Below are positions 1-7,209 of a stretch of 12,580 nt of DNA, in pieces (position 1 is the stretch's first letter; every line of letters begins with the position of its first letter). The position numbers and the translations under genes were made by a program. Source of the stretch: JBBKWQ01 sp037969115 (GTDB lineage Bacteria > Actinomycetota > Acidimicrobiia > Acidimicrobiales > Ilumatobacteraceae). The stretch spans positions 1 to 12,580 of the forward strand of contig JBBKWQ010000259.1 in assembly GCA_037969115.1 (NCBI GenBank), read 5' to 3'. Under the pieces are notes generated by a model that was not told where the DNA came from, made no database searches, and was given only the letters and a program-made list of their open reading frames with translations.

Positions 1-228
1 TCCGTGACCCGGCCACGAATGGTGATCGCGAACGCCTGGTGCGTCGGGCGCCGTCGGCACGGCGGTTCGGGCCGCGATCGCCGTTGCGCGCTGCGCCTCA
101 TCCCCGAACCGGCCACACAACGCCGTGGCCGTGCCGGGCATCGGTGGCGATCTTGTGTGCCCCGACGAGGGCAGTGCGCGGTGGCCGGGCTGGGGGTCGG
201 TCTCGACCCAGACGGTGCGGCGGAGCCA
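1..228 (-). other. Left-edge region: weak coding-like minus frame, no confident gene
   Basis: No recognisable gene lies in the first 307 bases, downstream of hypX. One minus-strand frame stays open from just after a TAG at about 229 to the window edge. It is G or C at about 85 percent of third positions, similar to the real genes here. The only ATG in it is at 141, with no good Shine-Dalgarno site. The peptide has no domain I know, though it contains a MPGTATALCG stretch. It could be the start of a gene running off the left edge, a remnant, or chance in GC-rich DNA. The overlapping plus-strand frames are Arg/Pro-rich and look like shadows. Confidence 0.2.
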
Positions 229-307
229 CTACGCCGACGGACGCTGCTCGAGCAGTCGTGTTGCGACTGCGGCATCGTGACGACGGTCTGTCGGCCGAAC
301 GAGTGGG

Positions 308-2191
308 TCAGGCCCACCGGCGGAACGTGTCGCGTGCCGCCGGTCCCAGCAGCTCGTGGAGGGTGCCCCACGGTCTCGATCCGATCGCCTCCCGGATGTC
401 TGCGGCGCCGTCCGAGGGGTGCGTCCCGGCGAGGTCCGCAACCTGCCGGCGACCGCTCGAAGGGGCGACCAGGTGGGCCGGCGTCGACGCAGGTCGCTGC
501 TTGGTCACGAATTGGCGCCGCGCCCCGTCGAACCCGTTGCGGTCGTCGAACATGTCGAGATTCATCTCGGCGAGCTCCGACGCGCGATAGGTGGCGATTG
601 GTCGGCGCCGCTCGTCGGCTGCTCGCCGGCGGCGTTTCTCGTCGAGCAGGTACTCGTAGTCGTCACAGGCTGCGAGCCGGCCGGCGTGGTCGACGACCGA
701 TCGATTGAATTCGGCGAGACATCCCGGCAGCACGGCGTCTGCGAGCCCCATCGCCACAGCTTGGTCAGCGCCGACCGGAAGGCACTGCTGGGTCAGACGG
801 ACGGCCTCGCACTCACCGACGCGAGTCGGAAGGACGTAGGTCCAGTACTCCGAGCCGAACAAACCCATCGTGCGGTAGTGCGGGTTCAGGACGACGCCGT
901 CGCGGACGAGTACCTGGTCGGCGCCGAGTGCCAGCATCACGCCGCCGGCACCGGCGTTGCCGCCGACCGACATGATGACGAGCTGGCTCGTGCACGTGAT
1001 GATCTGCTCGCACACGTCGTCGATCGCGTTGATGTTTCGCCAGGCCTCGAGCGCCGGTTCGTCGGACACCCCGATCATGTTGAGGTGGATGCCGTTCGAG
1101 AACGTGTCGCCACCCTCGACGACGAGGACGCGGGTGTCCTGGAGCACAGCGCAACGAAGTGCCGTCTCCAGTTTTCGGCACTGCGCCGTCGACATCGCAC
1201 CGTTGTAGAAGTCGAATCGCAGGATCCCGACGTCGTGGGTGCGGCGGTAGCTGATCTCGTGATCGCACTCGCCGCCATCCTCGACGCCTGGTGCGCGCAT
1301 CGTTCTTGGCGAAGGCGTCGGATCGTCCGCCGGTCGGTCGGCCACTTTGTCGGCGAGTTGGTCGGCGAGGCACAGTGCGGCAGGCAGCTTCACGGTGCTC
1401 GTGCCGATGTTCTCGGCCCGACGCGCGTGTCCGATCCACACCGACCCGTCGCCGGTTCGCACCAGGACCGCACCGTGCCGGCATCGTTCGACGGTCCCGG
1501 GGCACCCTGGCTCCGAGAGGGCCGGGCCCGGCCGCGCGTCGAACACGAACAGCTCGACGCCGCAGAGTTCGGTCCGCACGCCGGGCGAACCGTCCGCCGC
1601 CCGGATCCGACGCACGATCGTGTTCGTTTCGTCCGACCACGCGAAGGCGCGGTCCGTTTGGCACATCGGTGGCCGGAGTCGGCCTCGGACGCTGCTCCGG
1701 ATTCCGGCGAACGGGGTGGGCACGAATGCGGGATCGCCCGCCTTGCGGACGACCTCGTGGATCACGTCGATCGCAGCCTCGGTCACCGCACCGTTGTAGA
1801 GAGCGCTCTTCCGTGGCGGCTCCACTGGCATCGTGAAGGTGCGGTATGCCCAGATCGGCCCGCCGTCCATCTCTTCGACGGCCTGGAGCGCAGTGACGCC
1901 CCAGGCCGGCGCGGCCTCCGAGATCGCCCAGTCGAGCGACGATGGTCCGCGATCGCCGGGCGGGCCGGGATGCACGATGATCGTCCGGTACTGCGCCCAG
2001 ACCTGGTGCGGGACACGCTCGCGAAGGAACGGACAGATGATGATGTCAGGATCGTTCTGGGTGGCAGCCGATCGCATCGCGTCGGCGTCGCTCGACAACC
2101 TGACGACGACGTCTTGACCGGACGCGCGGAGTTCGATCCAGGCGCGCTGGGTCAGGCCGTTGAACGCCGAACAGAGCAGCAAGATCTTCAT
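308..2191 (-). CDS. hypX: HypX: [NiFe]-hydrogenase maturation protein, formyl-transferase plus crotonase fusion
   Basis: HypX/HoxX acts in the cytoplasm. From family knowledge, it turns the formyl group of N10-formyl-tetrahydrofolate into CO through formyl-CoA, giving the active-site CO ligand of [NiFe]-hydrogenases made in the presence of oxygen. The sequence shows both expected halves. Residues 1 to about 270 are a formyltransferase-like domain with AFNGLTQRAW (Asn11), HPGPPGDRGPSSLDW (His74, Asp87) and GGPIWAYRTF. Residues about 310-570 are an enoyl-CoA hydratase/isomerase-like domain with GGDTFSNGIHLN, GGNAGAGGVMLALGADQ and the HypX-typical LNPHYRTMGLFGSEYWTY, then ATYRASELAEM. The start at 2191 is set by AGGAGG at 2198-2203, 6 nt upstream; the longer frame to 2281 is unlikely. 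At 627 residues it is somewhat long for the family, with a roughly 55-residue polar tail after FVTKQRP. No hyp, hox or hydrogenase structural gene lies within the window. Confidence 0.93.
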   Translation of the reverse strand: MKILLLCSAFNGLTQRAWIELRASGQDVVVRLSSDADAMRSAATQNDPDIIICPFLRERVPHQVWAQYRTIIVHPGPPGDRGPSSLDWAISEAAPAWGVTALQAVEEMDGGPIWAYRTFTMPVEPPRKSALYNGAVTEAAIDVIHEVVRKAGDPAFVPTPFAGIRSSVRGRLRPPMCQTDRAFAWSDETNTIVRRIRAADGSPGVRTELCGVELFVFDARPGPALSEPGCPGTVERCRHGAVLVRTGDGSVWIGHARRAENIGTSTVKLPAALCLADQLADKVADRPADDPTPSPRTMRAPGVEDGGECDHEISYRRTHDVGILRFDFYNGAMSTAQCRKLETALRCAVLQDTRVLVVEGGDTFSNGIHLNMIGVSDEPALEAWRNINAIDDVCEQIITCTSQLVIMSVGGNAGAGGVMLALGADQVLVRDGVVLNPHYRTMGLFGSEYWTYVLPTRVGECEAVRLTQQCLPVGADQAVAMGLADAVLPGCLAEFNRSVVDHAGRLAACDDYEYLLDEKRRRRAADERRRPIATYRASELAEMNLDMFDDRNGFDGARRQFVTKQRPASTPAHLVAPSSGRRQVADLAGTHPSDGAADIREAIGSRPWGTLHELLGPAARDTFRRWA

Positions 2192-2197
2192 CGGATA

Positions 2198-2203
2198 CCT
2201 CCT
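2198..2203 (-). promoter_or_regulatory. Strong Shine-Dalgarno site of hypX
   Basis: On the minus strand AGGAGG sits 6 nt before the ATG at 2191. It is a perfect anti-16S match and by far the best ribosome binding site in the window. It fixes the hypX start at the MKILLLC methionine rather than 30 codons upstream. Confidence 0.85.
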
Positions 2204-2393
2204 GTGTAGATGCATCACAGGACTCCGACGGGCCGTCCGAGATACACAACGGCGCGATCCGGGCACCACGCCTGAATGCACGTTGTCGAAGTCGGTGCCG
2301 CGTCTGCTGCGCCACCGGACGTGACGGAGCGTGCACCGGTCGCAGCTGGTCAGGTTCCGGGTTCAGGTGCCGGTGACGGCGACCAGTGCCGGC

Positions 2394-3059
2394 CTATCCG
2401 TTGGTCGCCGGGACCTTTGGTGCGCGGCCGGCGAGGAACCCGCGGCGGAGTCGGTCGAGGTGCTTGGCGTGGGGCGGGAATCGGACCGGTGAGTCTGCGA
2501 GGGCAGCCGATCCGCTGCCGATCCCGAACAGCAGAGCACCAGCGAGCAGCGCGGTCGGGCGCGGCCAGTCGACGACGACGTGGTCGGCGGCACCGACTGT
2601 GGCGACAACCACGGAACCGATCAGCCAGACCCCGACGACGGGCCAGCGCACGGCGGACCACGCGGAGCGACCGTCCAGCCGGTCGACGAGCAGTCGCGAC
2701 AACGTGACGATCAGCAGCCCCAGCCCAACCGCGCCCATGATGCCGCCGATCGTGACGGATGCGCCGTCGGTATCGCCCGTGAGCGCCGACATCCCGATCG
2801 CTACACCGGCCATGGCGACGGTCATCGTGGCGAGCCGAACCATGAACGAGCGCATCCACGCTGGTATGAGGTTCTCGTCCGCCGCGAGTCGAGCGGCGAG
2901 TTCGCCCGGCGTGCCGAACTCGGCAACGGGGTCAGCGTCACTGTCGTCGAGGTGTTGGGCGATCTCGGCGACGTGGTCACCGATTCGGGCGCCGCGCACT
3001 CCGTACTGGCGAAGTGCCACGACGAGTTGGGCGAGGTAGTGCCACGTGGCTTCGCTCAT
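2394..3059 (-). CDS. HAAS-domain-type (DUF1700-like) four-helix membrane protein
   Basis: This 221-residue protein has a soluble N-terminus of about 65 residues: short helices, then EFGTPGELAARLAADE, the pattern of HAAS/DUF1700-like domains. Four hydrophobic segments follow at about 75-93, 100-122, 140-158 and 167-188, and a basic tail (HAKHLDRLRRGFLAGR). Such proteins are commonly encoded next to a PadR regulator and are thought to work with it in envelope or signalling responses; the exact function is unknown. The start at 3059 shares an ATGA overlap with the padR stop, so translation is probably coupled to padR. The longer frame to 3215 would run deep into padR and is rejected. The family is assigned by pattern and context; the membrane topology is clear. 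Confidence 0.75.
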   Translation of the reverse strand: MSEATWHYLAQLVVALRQYGVRGARIGDHVAEIAQHLDDSDADPVAEFGTPGELAARLAADENLIPAWMRSFMVRLATMTVAMAGVAIGMSALTGDTDGASVTIGGIMGAVGLGLLIVTLSRLLVDRLDGRSAWSAVRWPVVGVWLIGSVVVATVGAADHVVVDWPRPTALLAGALLFGIGSGSAALADSPVRFPPHAKHLDRLRRGFLAGRAPKVPATNG

Positions 3060-3415
3060 GTCAGGGTTCTTTCTGCTCGGTCGGGCAGTCCCATCAGTTC
3101 GGCGGCCGAGTCGGCGAGGGCCTGCCAGCCCGCCGATTCGAGATCCAGGAAGGTCGTGCCGGCCTGGGTGATTCGGTAGTACTTGCGGTTGGGGCCACCG
3201 TCGCCCTCCCGCCAAGTGGCGATGACGTGACCGTCGTCTTCGAGCTTGGCGAGCGCCGGGTAGAGCGTGCCGCCCTGGACCTCGCCGATGCCCTGCTCGG
3301 CGAGCCGGCCGGCGATCTCGTAGCCGTATGCCTCACCGTCGACCAGAATTCCCAGCACGCACAGGTCGAGGATGCCCTTGAGCCACTGACTGCGCTTGTC
3401 GCTGTGTGGCGCCAC
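3056..3415 (-). CDS. PadR-family transcriptional regulator
   Basis: This 119-residue winged-helix DNA-binding protein is of the short PadR type. The order WLKGILDLCVLGILVDGEAYGYEI (about 11-34), then GGTLYPALAKLEDDGHV (48-64) and GGPNRKYYRIT (73-83), is the PadR signature of helix-turn-helix followed by wing. A single C-terminal helix (about 87-110) would form the dimer interface. The start is GTG at 3415, preceded by an AAGGGGA stretch at a usable distance. The gene overlaps the downstream HAAS membrane gene by ATGA and is probably the local repressor of the pair. PadR proteins usually bind inverted repeats near their own promoter, and the repeats at 3469-3526 are candidate operators. The ligand is unknown. 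Confidence 0.92.
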   Translation of the reverse strand: MAPHSDKRSQWLKGILDLCVLGILVDGEAYGYEIAGRLAEQGIGEVQGGTLYPALAKLEDDGHVIATWREGDGGPNRKYYRITQAGTTFLDLESAGWQALADSAAELMGLPDRAERTLT

Positions 3416-3481
3416 CCGACCGTCCCCTTCTGGCGATGCTGCCGTCGCCGCTATACAGTTTCCCGATGTAGTCAGTGAGGA

Positions 3482-3526
3482 CGATACACGCGACTAGTCA
3501 GTTTGTCGAGCTAGTCGCGTGGATCG
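3482..3526. repeat. 16-bp imperfect inverted repeat upstream of padR (candidate operator)
   Basis: The arms are 3482-3497 and 3511-3526, complementary at 15 of 16 positions (mismatch 3486/3522), with a 13-nt spacer. The inner ten bases, ACGCGACTAG against CTAGTCGCGT, pair perfectly. The left arm also contains the self-complementary GACTAGTC (3492-3499), and the right arm runs into GGATCGATCC (3521-3530). It lies about 70-110 bp upstream of the padR start. It is therefore placed as an operator or upstream regulatory site rather than a terminator; there is no T-tract. Alternatives are a binding site for another dimeric regulator or a mobile-element remnant. Confidence 0.55.
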
Positions 3527-3542
3527 ATCCCCAGGGGTGTTG

Positions 3543-3579
3543 GGCAGTCCGTACCGATGCTGCATCGGCACGGACTGCC
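3543..3579 (-). terminator. 17-bp near-perfect hairpin, possible minus-strand terminator
   Basis: The arms 3543-3559 and 3563-3579 pair over 17 positions around a 3-nt loop. The single irregular position (3553/3569) is an A/C mismatch in plus-strand RNA but a G-U pair in minus-strand RNA, so the helix is unbroken only in a minus-strand transcript. That fits a terminator for the oxidoreductase-lipoprotein unit, whose last stop is at 3797, before the padR unit starts. No U-tract follows, as is common in high-GC actinomycetes. It could instead be a RNA-processing hairpin or a mobile palindromic element. Confidence 0.45.
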
Positions 3580-3796
3580 TCAGATCGAATCGCTCGCTGC
3601 GTGACGGCAGGTCACCTCGGCGCCTCGCTGAATACCCGGCGCTGTCTCATTGGACGACGTGCAAAGACTTCGTCGCGTTGCTTGCGAAGATCGCGGCCCG
3701 ATGAACTCGTCGTTGTGTCCGCGAGCACCCCTGAAGCCGCTCGCCGCAATCATCTCGATCGTTCGTCCGAAACAGCCCGGCGCGCGCTGAGCGACG

Positions 3797-4378
3797 CTAT
3801 GGGCAGGTGATGCTGATGAGGCCGTCGCCGACGTCGATCGGTGGCGGGTTGCTGCCGTCGTTGCGTGGCTGCTTCCGCATCGGGCCGGAGTAGGAGAGGC
3901 TGTCGCCGTCGATCACCAGCTTGTCGGAGTTGGCCGCGAGGTCGGGAAAGTAGGCCACCGGACCCTCCTCGCCATCCGGGTAAGCGACGGTGACGTTGAT
4001 GCTGCCGAACCATTGGTCGTCGGCCCGGTTCGCGCCGCCGCCGAGTGTGACCTCGTTGTCGCCGATGCGGAACGAGAAGGTGATCGAGTCGTCGGCGAGG
4101 GTGCAGTCGAGAGCGCCGGGTTCGGTGAGGGTGAACTCCTTCCCGTCGACCGAGACCATCGCCTGGCCGGGAGGTTGTGGGTTGACGACATCGCCACCCT
4201 CCGTTGCTCCATCGCTGCCGCCGGAGTCGCCATCGCCGTTCCCGTCCCCGTCGCCGGACTCGGTCGACTCGCCGCCGGCCGAGGCGGTTCCGGACTGGAC
4301 ATCGGAGTTCTCGTCATCACCGCCACACGCAACGAGTGCGAGCAGCACGGCGAATCCGAGGAGACGTTTCGTCTGCAT
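3797..4378 (-). CDS. LpqH-like secreted lipoprotein
   Basis: This 193-residue exported lipoprotein starts with a short signal peptide (MQTKR, then a hydrophobic stretch) ending in the lipobox LVAC. Cys18 would be lipidated and the protein anchored outside the cytoplasmic membrane. Residues about 21-65 are a low-complexity linker rich in Gly, Asp, Ser and Glu. Residues about 73-193 form a folded domain with VDGKEFTL, Cys92 and a final ISITCP carrying Cys192. Paired cysteines and an ITCP/VTCP ending resemble the mycobacterial 19-kDa antigen LpqH family (Myco_19_kDa). That assignment is by pattern only. It lies 54 bp downstream of the oxidoreductase on the same strand and may be co-transcribed. 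GGAAG lies about 10 nt upstream of the ATG. Confidence 0.8.
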   Translation of the reverse strand: MQTKRLLGFAVLLALVACGGDDENSDVQSGTASAGGESTESGDGDGNGDGDSGGSDGATEGGDVVNPQPPGQAMVSVDGKEFTLTEPGALDCTLADDSITFSFRIGDNEVTLGGGANRADDQWFGSINVTVAYPDGEEGPVAYFPDLAANSDKLVIDGDSLSYSGPMRKQPRNDGSNPPPIDVGDGLISITCP

Positions 4379-4432
4379 GAGCCCATACTTCCACGCTCGG
4401 GCGATCTGGTCTCCCGGCGCCGGCGGTTCTGC

Positions 4433-5815
4433 TCAGTCTCCGATCGGGCTCAGGCTTTGCAGAGTGGTGGGGACGAGTTCGGCGACGGTGGGGTGGATGT
4501 GCATCGCTCTCGTGATGGTGGTGTACGGCGCCTTGGCATACATCACGTCGAGCAAGGTGTGGATGACCTCGTCGCCGTTGATGCCGAAGATCGCTCCGCC
4601 GAGGAGTTCGTCGGTGTCGGCGTCGACCAGGAACTTCATGAAACCGGAGGTCTCGCTCATCTCGACTGCTCGTCCGACGTGCTTCATCGGCCGGGTCCCG
4701 ACGAGCACCTTGCGGCCGCTCTGTCTGGCCTGCGCTTCGGTCATGCCGACGCGGCCGAGGGGTGGGTCGATGAACAGTCCGTAGCAGGGAATCCGGTCGG
4801 ACAGTCGCCGGGGGTCGTCGTCGAACAGGTTGGCGACCACGATCTCGTGATCGTTGTAGGACGTGTGGGTGAACGCTCCCTGTCCGTTGCAGTCGCCGAG
4901 CGCCCAGATGCCGTCGACGTTGGTGCGGAGCTGGTCGTCGACGGTGACGAAGCCGCGCTCGTCGGCGGCGACGCCGGCGGTGTCGAGGCCGAGGTCGTCG
5001 GTATTGGGGACACGGCCGACGGCGAGCAGCAGGTGCGAACCGACGATCTGCGGTGGTCCCTCTCCGCACTCGACATCGGCCGCGATGCCATCGGCGTGGC
5101 GGGCGAACCCGACACATTCGGCATTCAGCCGGATCTGGATCCCGTCGGCCTCGAGCACTTCTCGGACGGCGTCGGACACGTCGGGGTCGTCGCGCCCGAT
5201 GAGGCGCGGACCCTGTTCGATCACCGTGACCTCGGCGCCGAGGCGACGGTGGATCTGGGCGAACTCGAGACCGATGTAGCTGCCACCGATGATGATCAGA
5301 TGATCGGGGACCTTGTCGAGTTCCATCACGCTGGTGCTCGTGAGGATGTGGACGTCGCCGATTCCCGGCATGTCGGGGATGCGGGGGCGGGCGCCGACGT
5401 TGAGGAAGATACGTTCGGTCTCGAGCACCCGATCGCCGACGATCACCCGGTTGGGTCCGTCGAGCGTGGCGTGACCACGGACGAGGTCGACCTCGTCGAT
5501 CGAGTCGATCCACTTGCCGACGCCCTCGTTCGACTTCTGCGAGATCGCTTTCATCCGAGCCTTGACTCGCCCCATGTCGACGACCGGCCCGTCGCCGACG
5601 TCGAACCCGAACTCGGCGCCTCGCCGTGCCATCTGGATCGCTCGGGCACTGGCCACGAGCGCCTTGGTGGGGACGCATCCGGCATTCACGCACGTGCCCC
5701 CGAGCAGATGCCGCTCGACGATCGCCACCCGCCAACCCTCTTCGGCCGCCCTGGCAGCGAGTGGTGGCCCCGCCTGCCCGGTACCGATCACCACAGCGTC
5801 GTAGGTGTCTGACAT
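4433..5815 (-). CDS. Class I pyridine nucleotide-disulfide oxidoreductase (MerA/RclA-like flavoprotein)
   Basis: This 460-residue FAD enzyme moves electrons from NAD(P)H through a cysteine pair to an unknown acceptor. Visible parts in order: FAD-binding VIGTGQAG (9-16); redox pair GGTCVNAGCVPTK (Cys42, Cys47); NAD-binding IIGGSYIGLE (175-184) with Glu200 at the end of the second strand, favouring NADH; second FAD motif GIWALGDC (302-309); dimerisation domain ending in HIHPTVAEL, where His441 and Glu446 form the usual acid-base pair. Databases often call such proteins mercuric reductase, but there is no N-terminal metal-binding domain and no C-terminal Cys-Cys pair, so mercury reduction is not supported. 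It is closer to RclA-like or general FAD oxidoreductases. The start is ATG at 5815 with AGGGGG about 7 nt upstream. It probably leads the unit with the lipoprotein. Confidence 0.9.
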   Translation of the reverse strand: MSDTYDAVVIGTGQAGPPLAARAAEEGWRVAIVERHLLGGTCVNAGCVPTKALVASARAIQMARRGAEFGFDVGDGPVVDMGRVKARMKAISQKSNEGVGKWIDSIDEVDLVRGHATLDGPNRVIVGDRVLETERIFLNVGARPRIPDMPGIGDVHILTSTSVMELDKVPDHLIIIGGSYIGLEFAQIHRRLGAEVTVIEQGPRLIGRDDPDVSDAVREVLEADGIQIRLNAECVGFARHADGIAADVECGEGPPQIVGSHLLLAVGRVPNTDDLGLDTAGVAADERGFVTVDDQLRTNVDGIWALGDCNGQGAFTHTSYNDHEIVVANLFDDDPRRLSDRIPCYGLFIDPPLGRVGMTEAQARQSGRKVLVGTRPMKHVGRAVEMSETSGFMKFLVDADTDELLGGAIFGINGDEVIHTLLDVMYAKAPYTTITRAMHIHPTVAELVPTTLQSLSPIGD

Positions 5816-5846
5816 TCACAACCCCCTGGATTAGGCAATCGAGACT

Positions 5847-5871
5847 ACGGCCTTCTGAACTGGTCGGCCGT
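5847..5871. repeat. Short inverted repeat upstream of the oxidoreductase
   Basis: ACGGCC (5847-5852) and GGCCGT (5866-5871) are complementary across a 13-nt spacer, about 30-55 bp upstream of the oxidoreductase start. They also lie about 85-110 bp downstream of the HNH gene stop. It may be an operator or a weak terminator hairpin. At six bases it may also be chance. Confidence 0.25.
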
Positions 5872-5956
5872 CAGCGCAGCGACGACGCGCGATCGCTCCG
5901 ACTCGGGGCGGCCTTCAGCGCCCACCCGTTGAGCGGCGAGCCGGAACTGAACCGCG

Positions 5957-7180
5957 TCATGCGGCCTGTCGGTTGGGCGGGCCGGTGTTGTGAATGGAGC
6001 CATCGGGGAAGCTGATCGTCAGCTCGCGATTCGGCGCCAAACGCAGGTTCCAACCGCCGTCGTGCACTTTCGTGTGATGGTGGCTGCAAAGTGGCAGCAG
6101 ATTTGCCAGATCGGTGCGGCCGCCGTGCCGCCACCAGCGGACATGATGCAGTTTGCAGCGGTCGTACGGAACTGAGCAGCCTGGAACAGCGCAGCACGAG
6201 TAGAGCCCGCGAAGTGCCCGGCGTTGCGCCTTGTTGGCCAGACGTGAGTTTCGCCCGAGATCGAGCGTGCCCGAAGCGTGTATCACCACGCCGTTGCGAA
6301 CGACCACCGCATGCACATCGGCGGTGCCTGCCAACTCGGCGAGCACCCGCCCTGGAACGTCGACCGGTATGCCCCAATCGACCTGCGGACCGCCAGCCCC
6401 GTCACTCGCCGACGCGTCGATGACCACGACGAACTCAGGCCGACCCGTCCGGCCGACGGGCGCACATTCGTCGGACAGCAGGCGTGCGAAGGCGAGCGCT
6501 CGCAGGTGGTGCTGCTTCTCGATCGGGTCGGTTGGACACGTGTCGGGAACGGACTCGACGAACATCGCCTGCATCGCGGCGTCGAGCCGAGCGGCGATCT
6601 TCACGCTGGTGATCGGGTCGAACTGGCCGGCGAAACGCCACATGCCCTCGTGGTCGGTCCACGTTCGGAGCCGCGTGTTGCGACGTTGACGCTCGAGGCG
6701 GGCCATGCCGTCGTCACGCTGGATCGCCTTCACCTCGAGGCTGAGCCGCCGACGGAATTCCTCGACGGTCGCCGCCGTCGCAACATCGACCAGGGAGGCG
6801 ACCCGATCGAACAACTCGGTGCGCTGCTCAACATCGTCGAGTGACTTCCCGGCTCGCGTGACCGCATCGACGTGAGCCGCCGTGATGGCCGCGTCGTCCA
6901 ACGCATCGGCGAACGACGGCACTGCTCCCAACGTCTCGGATCGCTCCTTCGCCTTTGCGCCCTCGTTCAACGACGAGCGGGTGCAGTCGGCGATCGTCTT
7001 CTCGGGAAAGGAAACTTGCGGGGCCAGGCGCGAGGCCAGGACCGCATCGGACGATGCCAGCCACGACCGCAACTGCGACGACGCCCGCAACGCCGACTCG
7101 ATCGTGCCCGGGTCGGCGCCGGAGTCGGCACGCACCGCCGCTACCTCCTGCACCCGCTCGACGACTGCACCGATTTCCAT
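5957..7180 (-). CDS. DUF222/13E12-type HNH endonuclease family protein
   Basis: This 407-residue protein has a long, mostly helical N-terminal region (about 1-310) of the DUF222/13E12 REP type common in actinomycetes. A C-terminal HNH nuclease domain follows at about 329-376. The HNH motif is complete: Cys330 and Cys335 in CCAVPGC, then CKLHHVRWWRHGG (His345, His346), TDLANLLPLC (Asn360, Cys365) and HHHTKVHDGGW (His373). Zinc-binding and catalytic positions all look intact, so it is probably an active metal-dependent DNA nuclease, though the cellular role of the family is not settled. The start is ATG at 7180; the Shine-Dalgarno site is poor. A LexA-type box lies in its promoter, so expression is probably raised by DNA damage. 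It stands alone between unrelated genes. Confidence 0.9.
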   Translation of the reverse strand: MEIGAVVERVQEVAAVRADSGADPGTIESALRASSQLRSWLASSDAVLASRLAPQVSFPEKTIADCTRSSLNEGAKAKERSETLGAVPSFADALDDAAITAAHVDAVTRAGKSLDDVEQRTELFDRVASLVDVATAATVEEFRRRLSLEVKAIQRDDGMARLERQRRNTRLRTWTDHEGMWRFAGQFDPITSVKIAARLDAAMQAMFVESVPDTCPTDPIEKQHHLRALAFARLLSDECAPVGRTGRPEFVVVIDASASDGAGGPQVDWGIPVDVPGRVLAELAGTADVHAVVVRNGVVIHASGTLDLGRNSRLANKAQRRALRGLYSCCAVPGCSVPYDRCKLHHVRWWRHGGRTDLANLLPLCSHHHTKVHDGGWNLRLAPNRELTISFPDGSIHNTGPPNRQAA

Positions 7181-7209
7181 GTCGTCATCTTGACGAGGGG
7201 GTGTGACAG

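Larger units (their letters stand above)
3416..3796. other. Gene-free intergenic region with strong palindromes
   Basis: I see no convincing gene in this 381-bp stretch between padR and the lipoprotein gene, both on the minus strand. A plus-strand frame at 3519-3704 (61 codons from GTG) and one at 3475-3810 lack recognisable domains and run through the palindromes. The first 165 bases upstream of padR hold a possible minus-strand -10 (TATAGC at 3450-3455), two copies of TAGTCAGT (3469-3476 and 3495-3502), and the inverted repeats listed separately. The remainder, about 3580-3796, has only weak short palindromes such as GTGAC/GTCAC at 3601-3615. Confidence 0.6.

Noticed and set aside
356..2209. 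Long plus-strand open frame (617 codons) opposite hypX
   Set aside because: It is a GC-bias shadow of hypX; the composition and lack of any domain contrast with the clear HypX motifs on the minus strand.
2201..2217. CRP-like TGTGA...ACACA half-sites upstream of hypX (minus strand)
   Set aside because: Half-site spacing is one base too long and the second half has a mismatch; it also runs into the Shine-Dalgarno region.
3519..3704. 61-codon plus-strand frame in the palindrome region, ending DFVALLAKIAAR
   Set aside because: It begins with GTG inside an inverted repeat, runs through a 17-bp hairpin and has no ribosome site. A transposase remnant was considered, but no motif supports it.
4013..5812. 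Long plus-strand open frame opposite the oxidoreductase
   Set aside because: It mirrors the FAD enzyme codon for codon, is Asp/Val/Gly-rich antisense in type, and has no recognisable domain.
4433..5815. Annotation as mercuric reductase
   Set aside because: It lacks the N-terminal heavy-metal domain and the C-terminal Cys-Cys pair of MerA, and no mer genes are nearby.
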